From NCBI GenBank assembly GCA_965112735.1, contig OZ218958.1, positions 186,001-250,000 on the forward strand: a stretch of 64,000 nt of DNA. The letters are read 5' to 3'. Source of the stretch: Phaeosaccion multiseriatum. Taxonomy: Eukaryota; Ochrophyta, other classes. How positions within the stretch are numbered: the first letter of the stretch is position 1; each line of letters begins with the position of its first letter. A program made the position numbers and the translations under genes. The notes under the pieces were generated by a model, which was not told the origin of the DNA, searched no databases, and was given only the letters and a program-made list of their open reading frames with translations. Positions 56,793 to 64,000 of this stretch are shown here, in pieces.

Positions 56793-59700
56793 ATGGCCCC
56801 TTCAAGCTTACAGGCAGCTCTCTTTGGGATGCTGTTCGCCAAGAACCTCCAAGGTGAGCGGCAGGGGGGAAGGGAGTGGGCGCACTTGAAAGGGAGAAGG
56901 AAAGAGGGGCTGGTGAAGTCTACCGGGATGGAACAAGGATATATAGTCCCCTGTGGCTGGGCTCACAGGCTCCCTGTCTCCCAGCACTGCCTGAAGAATA
57001 GTAGGGGCTTCGCTTTTGTACGAGCCTCAAACAGGAGTCTCAGAAAGGAAAGCGGCGGCAGCAGCAGCAGCAGCAGCAGCAGCGGCAGCGGCGGCGGCGG
57101 CGGCCAGGAGGCCCCGTCTCCTCGCCTCCATGCCCTTGTGCCCTGCGTGGGCTGAGCAACGCTTCACACTTGACCTGGACTGGTCCCTTTCTGGCCCCCT
57201 GCTTGCCCACCCTCCTGCTCCCCTCCATGATGTACCCCCCCTCAGTGAATGGGATTGAAGTCGTGTCCGTCATCCCCGAGCCCAACATCAGGGGGGGCTG
57301 TACCCCGAGGTGTTCCAACACCGACGACGTGGGCCTCTACCGATGCGACACCGACATCAACGGAAACAGCCTCTGCAACACCTTCGAGCTCGAGGGTGAG
57401 CCCTCCTCTCCCTCTCTCTCGCACACAAGTCATGGGGGTAGCCTTAACCTTTTCTTGCCTTTTCTTGTCTGTCAGGCGAGCACACGTGCCACTTTCACTA
57501 CTACACACAGACGGAGGTCGTTCAGTGCATGGCGGAGAAACGTGAGTGACACCTCTGGTCCTCCTGCAGGAGGCTATAGACACATTCTTTTGAAGGGTAA
57601 AGGGCCCTGCGTGTGCACGTTATGCCCTCCCTCCGCAGGCTCTCTGCCTGTCCCTCCGTCGATGCCCCCTCCTCCCCTCAGGGGGGCACTTTTGTCTCAT
57701 CCTCTTCCTCTCCCCATCTCTCTTGCTCTCTCCAACTCAGTCTCCCACCCCTCCCCCATCTTGTCCATCACACCTTGCCAGACTCTGTCGAAGGCGAAGC
57801 CCCGTACTCGCTCATCGTGATGGGCTCCTCCCTCCTTATGGGGGGCGTCTACGCCACCTTGCCATGGGTGAGTGAGGTGGGGTGGATGCGAGGAGCTCGA
57901 CTCTTTCGTCTTGAACACTGTTCACAAGATAGTCAACCCCCCCCCCTTCACGCAGTCCTCTAAAGAGGGGTGGCAGCCTTATGCATACCTTAAGAGGGGC
58001 GCTCACAGAAAGGAGCCACGCGCTGTTGCTCTCCCTGAAATGTGGAAACATCGACGGGAGCGAGCGAGGGGAGGCGAACAGCACAATCAGCCATGTACCC
58101 TCTCTCGCGCTCTGTGGCTCCCGCTGACCGGCCCCTCGTATACGCTCCTCCTCACCTCTCTCTCTCCTTTGTGTATTCGAACAGCTCGACTTTCAGTTCG
58201 AGACGGACTTCGACTACCAAACCTGGGTGTTCGACTCGCCGCCAGATCCATCCATCAGCCAAAACCCCATGGACATCTGCGCGCAGATGGTGCTGGATGT
58301 CAACGGATTGGTGGATAAGAAGGCCGAGGTCAACTACCAGGCAGGCTGCATGCAGGTGGGTTTTGGTGAAGGTGGCGTGCTTGTTCTATCTGAGGAAAGG
58401 TATAGTGCTTCCCGTGTATGTATCACCGTTAATGAGTTCGCCCCCTCTCTCTCATTCTCTCCCTCCTCCTCCCTCTCCCCCATTTTTGCCTTCTGGCCCG
58501 CCCACCCCGGCGTCTGTCGCCACCTCTGCCTCCGCAACAGGTGTACGAGCACAGCCTCGGTGGCGATGGTTCCTTCCTGGGTGACGCAAGCATTGTGTGG
58601 TCCTCCGCTCTGTCGCCGGACATGCTGGACCTTCAACTGGACATACTCGCGGGTGCAGGACGCCGGAACGACCATGGTGACATGGTGATTTACATCGGCC
58701 TGTGGTATTTGCTTTGATGCTTTGAGAGCAGAGGGTGGTGGAGCGGTCGGTGCGCCCTTGTTCCTGGAAATAGAATGCATCGTGTTCAACGAATCCCCAG
58801 CCACCCCAACTCCTTCCTTCCCCCTGCCTCCATGACCCCCCCCTTACCCCTGCTTCTTCTCCTGCGATAGTCCTGTCCTCTTGTTGCCTGCCCGAACATC
58901 GAACATCCTGTCGTCTTGCCTCCCCTCCCCTCCCCTCCTCCACACCGCCCAGGTATACCTTCTGCTTCCAGGGGCTGCAGTGGGCGTGTAACGCTCAATT
59001 CGAGGGCGCCACTCTGCAGGCCTTGAGCTCGGAGCCGTTTTCCGTGCAGACGGAATATTTCGAGACCAAGCTCACGGCGGTGGTGCAGCGCATCGTCACC
59101 GACTTCCCCAACCTCGACCTCACCCTCTCCGGCCTGAGGAGGTACTCCGAGTACACGAGAACTTTCGATGACGTCATTCGACAAGTAAGTGTAGAGGGGT
59201 TGGAACGGTCCCAGTTTCCTGGACACCTTCAGTTTCTTGAGTTGGGGGGGGGGGGGGGGCTGGACAATTTTATTTGCTTGAGCGTACGGTGACGTATGCG
59301 TGTGCGTACTTGCGTGCGTGCGGATGGGCGGATGGGCGGGCGAGCGGGCGGCTGGATCGCAGGAGAAGCCTCCTCTCTTCCTCTCTCCTTCCCCGCCTCA
59401 CTCGTCCGCCCCTTCCCCTCCCTCCCAAGATTGCTGCGAACTTCGGCCTCAGCTACCTCAACCTGGATGGAACGGCACAGGGCAGGCCCAACCAGCCCTT
59501 CGAGCTCGACGGTCACCCCTCCGCTATGGTGAACCATGCTATGTTCCAGCGCCTCATGTCTTCAATCTGTGAGGGCAGCAGCATCGCGGAGCCACGGGAG
59601 TGCGAGGAGCAGGTGAGTGAGTGAGTCAGTCAGTCAGTCGGTCAGTCGGTTGGTCAGTGCAGGCAGTGAAGCGATGCAAAGAGTTTAAGACTGTTCTAGA

Positions 59701-61537
59701 GGGAGAGAGGAGTGGCGTGGCGTGTTCGTCAGGCGTGCAAGTCAGTCAGTCAGTCAGTCAGTCAGTCGGTCAGTCAGTCACTCAGTCAGTCGCGCTGTGA
59801 TGCATCGCACCTCCTCACGTCTGCACCCCCCCCCTCCCCCTTGAACACACGCCAACTCACCAACTCATGCACTCGCCAGGTGGTTGGATCTCCCGGCTGC
59901 CAAAGCGAGACTTACAGCGACAACCCGGACACCCGAGAGTGGTGGGACCAATACGACCGTGGCTGCATCTACGAGGCTTTTACATCCCCTCTCACTGGCG
60001 ACACACCCCCACCCACCCCCACGGGGACGAGTCCCCCTACGTCGAGCCCCCCCACGCTCCCCCCCACGCCGGAGATCAACGACCCGACGTGTCCCTTTGG
60101 GGCGCCCAATGTCTTCGTCAACCCCGGGGTGGAAGGCAGCCTCGCCTCGTGGGAGTTCTTTGCGGCTGGTTCTGTGGGCTCTATTACTTACGTGAGCGAA
60201 GGTGATGGTGGGGCGCGCTTTACCATCAACACACCCGGGAGTTCGGACTGGCAGATGCAAATTTATCAAGTGCTTCCCATTTCGGAGCTGACGCTGGGCG
60301 AAACCTTCACTGTGAGTTTCGACATCACCGCCGACGCCAACCGGCAGATCACCACCTTCATTCAGCAGTACGAGGCCCCGTACTCGCCCTTTGTGAGTGC
60401 TCCTTGTATCGTTGGCCCCACGGTGTCCACATGCACCGTCAGCGCGACGTTACGACCCTCGCGTCCCCCGTCAAGTTCGGGGTTCAAGGCGCCTTGTCCA
60501 ACGTCGACTTTACGATGCTTGGGGGTTTGTTGTGCCGGGCTGATGGAGCCCCCACTACTCCGGCACCTGTACCTGCCACTGAAGCACCTGTACCGCCAAC
60601 TGTGGCCCCAACCGTAGCACCAACACCACCTCCAACTGAAGCGCCGGTAGCGGAGACGGAACCGCCAACTGTGGCCCCAACAGTAGCACCAACACCACCT
60701 CCAACTGAAGCCCCGGTAGCGGAGACGGAACCGCCAACTGTGGCCCCAACCGTAGCACCAACACCACCTCCAACTGAAGCGCCGGTAGCGGAGACGGAAC
60801 CGCCAACTGTGGCCCCAACCGTAGCACCAACACCACCTCCAACTGAAGCGCCGGTAGCGGAGACTACTCCCTCTCCTGTCCCTGCAGGGAGGACGTGCAG
60901 CGACGGCAGCACGGGGGTCCTCGTCAACACGTACTTCGACGAGGGGCTCTCTGGGTGGACCGGGTACGTGAGGTCTGGCAGCACTCTGGTGGCCTCGTTT
61001 GTCGCCGCAGACGGCGCGGTGACGTTCGACATCGAAGCTAGGGGAAACAGAAGAGACGACATGCGGGTGAGTAATGACAACGGGGCTTTGTTCCGTTTCG
61101 GCGTGATGCAGAGTGTCACTCTCCCTTCCTTCGGGGTTTGGCGCCACCATCCTGCCTTCCTGTCTGCCCTGCGTGCCCATCTTACCACCCCCTTCTGCTG
61201 GCTCTCACACAACCCCGGCGTTCCTCCGCCCCCCGTCATCCTTCCCCAGCTGTACCAAGCGGTGCCGAGGGCGGACCTGGAGCTGGGGTCCACCTATACC
61301 CTCTCGTTCACCCTCCGTGCCGTGTCCGAAAGGGACGTCCAATTGTTGGTTGGACTCCAAGACAGCCCAAGATCATACTACGCCCGCCAGAGGGTCACCA
61401 TCAACTCCCAGGAGGCCGTTTACACGCTAAGTACGGAGGTGTTCGACGCGGGTGCGGCCATTCTGTTTGGCGTCGAGGGGGGGCGGGATGATGTCAACTT
61501 TACCGTGGAAGACGCCCTGCTGTGCCCGGGAACCTGA
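56793..61537 (+). CDS. Secreted SGNH/PC-esterase-like protein with two C-terminal carbohydrate-binding modules
   Basis: Exons: 56793-56853, 57246-57395, 57476-57541, 57782-57867, 58185-58355, 58541-58704, 58953-59184, 59430-59612, 59880-60392, 60443-61066, 61250-61537 (TGA), about 845 aa. Catalytic-like part: IPEPNIRGGCTPRCSNT, EHTCHFHYYTQTEVVQC, SLIVMGSSLLMGGV, MVIYIGLWYTFCF, FELDGHPSAMVNHAMF. C-terminal part: a CBM4/9-like beta-sandwich (FVNPGVEGSLASWEFF, LTLGETFTVSFDITA), a Pro/Thr stalk of four 23-residue repeats, and a second CBM4/9-like domain (LVNTYFDEGLSGWTGYV, LELGSTYTLSFTLRAV, ILFGVEGGRDDVNFTVEDAL). Such modules bind glucans/xylans. The join 60392/60443 is uncertain: a 50-nt intron keeps the frame, but a frameshift is equally possible. 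The first exon is short and weakly hydrophobic as a signal peptide. Confidence 0.75.
59735..59790 (+). repeat. GTCA microsatellite in intron
   Basis: GTCAGTCAGTCA runs at 59625-59655 and 59735-59790; the same intron begins GTGAGTGAGTCAGTCAGTC at the donor. Confidence 0.85.
60593..60868 (+). repeat. 69-bp coding minisatellite, four units
   Basis: Units start at 60593, 60662, 60731 and 60800 and encode PPTVAPTVAPTPPPTEAPVA plus ETE, a stalk between the two carbohydrate-binding modules. Units differ by two or three bases. Confidence 0.93.
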
Positions 61538-62570
61538 GCTACCACTGCCTCCTCCCTCCCTTCTCTCCCTCCGGGGCGCAAATAGCTGTGGGCCTTGGAC
61601 AAGGATATTGTATACTGGATCTGTAAGGCGCAGTTCGATACCGCTCTCATAGCCTTATCACTCGCCTGCTTATGTATCTTTTACAAAGGGTCTGGCTAGA
61701 CGAGGAGGAGAAAGGGGGCCAGCAGCAGGCGTTGCTTGTTGTTGCTCGGTGGTGCGGGTGCCAGCCAAGTATGAGCAATGGCGCGGGCTGACGGGGCTAG
61801 CTAGGGCAGGCTCAGAGAGAGGGACGGAGTGACCAAGCAATCTGTACAGTAGTAGTAGTAGGGAGTAGAAGAAGGAGAAGAGGGAAGAAGGAACAGGGGC
61901 AACCAGGGGAAGGGTTGGGGGGGTTTAGGATCAGAGTTGTCCAGAGAGACAGAGGGTGAAATAGCGCCTGTCCTAGCCAGGCATGACTGAGAGTTCAGCA
62001 ACACCTGCGCAGGAGGAGGCGGGAGGCAGCGAGGGAGGGGAGGCCGTCTGGAGCGCAGCAGGCAGGTGCGCAGATGGGGCATCTCCCTTATCTCCTTGCG
62101 TAGGAGTCAGCCCAGGGAGGAGGCCGTTTGAGAGTAACATGTCGGCCTCTGTGCCGTAGCGTGCCCACATGCCTTCGCCAGGCAGGGACCGGACTTCCTT
62201 CTTGTACAGTACTGAGAGGGGGGGGGGGGAGGGAGGGACATTCCGATAGCTAGCTCAAAGCACCACCCCCCCCTATCCTACGGCCCTACAGACAATCCGA
62301 CACATCCTCCTCGGCGTATCATAGACGTACAGTACAGTGGGAAGGTGTGTGAGAGAAGTGAGGAGTGTGAGAGGGAAGGAAAAATGAAAAAGGCGGGGAA
62401 AAAAAGAGTTTCCGTTTCATGGCGGCGCCGCCAAAATTTATAAATTTATCATTTCTTCCAAGGGCGGGCCGATGTGTGGGGCCACATCACTTTAAGAAGC
62501 TTTCATGGCAGGCTTTCCTTAAAACGCAACAGGAAGCGGTTCAAGGGGCAAAGAGCAACACTGCGGGGAG
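61538..62570. other. Intergenic between tandem paralogs
   Basis: No supported gene. A minus-strand frame (62170-61973) reads MWARYGTEADMLLSNGLLPG but I recognise no family and found no partner exons. 62390-62460 is AT-rich and precedes the next start codon. Confidence 0.5.
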
Positions 62571-64000
62571 ATGGCGACGTTCTCCTTCGCAGCGTTCCTG
62601 CTGCTGTTGCTGGCGCCCAAGAACTTCTACGGTAAGATAAGGAGTCACGGGGAATCCTCCTGCGTGCTTGAGGTGCAGTGACGAGGACGCAGATCTGTCG
62701 TTGGCCTTTCGTGCCCTCTCCGTCTCCCAGCTCTGCAGAATACGGCCCTAGGACAAGATGTGGTCTCACAAATGGAAACCAAACCGAGCAACCTTCCTTC
62801 GTGTAGATAATCGTGTGCCCCTGTACCCTCCCTCCTCCTAAGAGCTACGCTTCTAACACACCTGGCCGGCTGGTTCCTTTCTGACGCCCTGCTTGGCCAA
62901 CCTCCTGCTCCTCTCCTTGTTCCCTCCCCTCCTTAGTTGATGCTGGGGTCGAACTCGTTGCCGATATTCCCCAGCCCAACCTTCGGGGGGGTTGCACACC
63001 GCGCTGTTCGAACACCGTCGATAATGGCCGGTACAGATGCGATGTTGATGTCGACGGGAACAGGCTCTGCAACACTTTCGAGCTCTTGGGTAAGCCCTTC
63101 TCCTCTCTCTCTCTGTCTGTCTCTGTCTCTCTCTTTGCCTGGAGAGGCGCTCCCTCCCTGCACCCCACCTTGACCGTCGCCTAAGTCATATGACCCGTCC
63201 GTTGTTTGTGTTTGCTTGCAGGGCCGCACACGTGCCACTTTCACTACTACACTCAGAGCGAAGTCGCTCGGTGCATGGCGGAGAAACGTGAGTTACACCT
63301 CTGGTCCTCGCTGTGGACATACGTCTTTGAGGGGTTGAGGGCTCTGCTTGTGCAACTCTCGTCCTCCCCAGGCCCCCTCCCTCTTCCTCACCCTTAGCTC
63401 CTTCTCCACCTCCCTCTCTCTCTCTACCTCTCTCCCATATCTCTCTCTTTGTCTCTCGTCTGACCAGGCCCCCCTGGTCAAAGGGCCCCCTTCAACTACA
63501 TGGTGTTTGGCTCCTCCATCCTCATGGGCACGCTTTTTGCCGCCGCACCGTGGGTGAGTGAATTGGCATTCCAGCTGGAGCGCTTTGTCCCTACATTTCA
63601 AAGATGCTGTGCGGTTTCGTCCGACAGGGAGGTGTCCCTCCCTTCCTTGAACAGCCCTTCCCAATCTAATGCCAAACCCAAGGAGGGGCAGCCCTTCCCA
63701 ACCCAATGCCAAACCCAAAGAAGGAGCCACGCGCAAGTGCAATCCCGCACCGACCCACCCTCTGCCGCTCCGTGGCGGGCCCCTGCTGACCGACCCGTCG
63801 TCGCTCCTCCTCACCTCTCTCTCCCTCCTTTATGTATTCGAACAGCTCGACTATCAGATTGACTCTGATTTCGACTATCAAGACTGGATGTTCGACTCGC
63901 TGCCACCAGGCTCCATGCCCGAAAATGTCATGAACAACTGTGCGCAGCTGGTGCTGGATATCAACAACGGCGTGGTGGATAAGAAGGCCGACTTCAACGG
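62571..64000 (+). CDS. SGNH/PC-esterase-like paralog, 3' end outside window
   Basis: Exons 62571-62631, 62937-63089, 63222-63287, 63468-63553, 63846-beyond 64000; exons 1, 3 and 4 have exactly the lengths of those in the 56.8-kb paralog (61, 66, 86 nt). It starts with a clear signal peptide (MATFSFAAFLLLLLAPKNFY), then IPQPNLRGGCTPRCSNT, HTCHFHYYTQSEVARCMAEK, YMVFGSSILMGTLFAAAPW and LDYQIDSDFDYQDWMFDS. The same GSS block is present. It is a tandem duplicate of the neighbouring gene; introns have diverged far more than exons. Confidence 0.8.

Noticed and set aside
61973-62170. Minus-strand 65-codon frame (MWARYGTEADMLLS)
   Set aside because: Reads like protein for about 40 residues but has no partner exons or family I recognise; too weak to call.

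Overview
The window is nuclear DNA from a eukaryote with dense spliceosomal introns (donor mostly GTGAGT, acceptor pyrimidine-run plus YAG). The best fit is a photosynthetic stramenopile (ochrophyte alga). The reasons are three: proteins with an N-terminal signal peptide followed by a Phe-initiated transit peptide (the bipartite plastid address of algae with complex red plastids), a plastid glycolate/glycerate-translocator-type domain, and secreted Pro/Ala/Thr-rich cell-surface proteins. This is inference; I cannot name the species. The DNA is unusually rich in microsatellites and minisatellites, many lying in introns right at the splice sites.

Layout. 0-5.6 kb (+): 3' part of a Ser/Gln-rich, probably nuclear protein. 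7.1-9.4 kb (-): WrbA-type NAD(P)H:quinone flavodoxin with a 14-nt micro-exon. 9.6-10.7 kb: two inverted-repeat (MITE-like) elements. 11.5-15.0 kb (+): secreted Cys-rich, APT-rich matrix protein built from tandemly duplicated exons. 16.0-21.6 kb (-): seven-transmembrane protein with a C-terminal RGS domain. 21.6-27.95 and 35.5-41.96 kb: a direct 6.4-kb duplication, each copy with an adenylate kinase and a ferric-reductase/NADPH-oxidase-like gene; the left copy of both genes is damaged. The spacer holds a nest of transposons, including a complete Ty3/gypsy chromovirus with identical 248-bp LTRs. 42.4-46.2 kb (+): a third, intact adenylate kinase fused in frame to an LrgA/LrgB (PLGG1-type) membrane transporter. 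47.4-49.0 kb (+): ORMDL. 50.9-64.0 kb: three paralogous secreted SGNH/PC-esterase-like proteins, the first (-) with a GPI-like tail, the second (+) with two carbohydrate-binding modules, the third (+) cut by the window edge.

How it fits together. The plastid-addressed adenylate kinases, the adenylate kinase-PLGG1 fusion, the flavin/heme oxidoreductases and WrbA point to redox and photorespiratory metabolism. The matrix protein and the SGNH-CBM family point to cell-wall or surface polysaccharide work. The 7TM-RGS protein points to G-protein signalling. ORMDL points to sphingolipid control. They are not an operon; the strongest unexpected items are the adenylate kinase-PLGG1 fusion, the 7TM-RGS architecture, the GSS-type esterase family, and tandem repeats that carry splice-site sequences. 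No rRNA, tRNA or CRISPR was seen.
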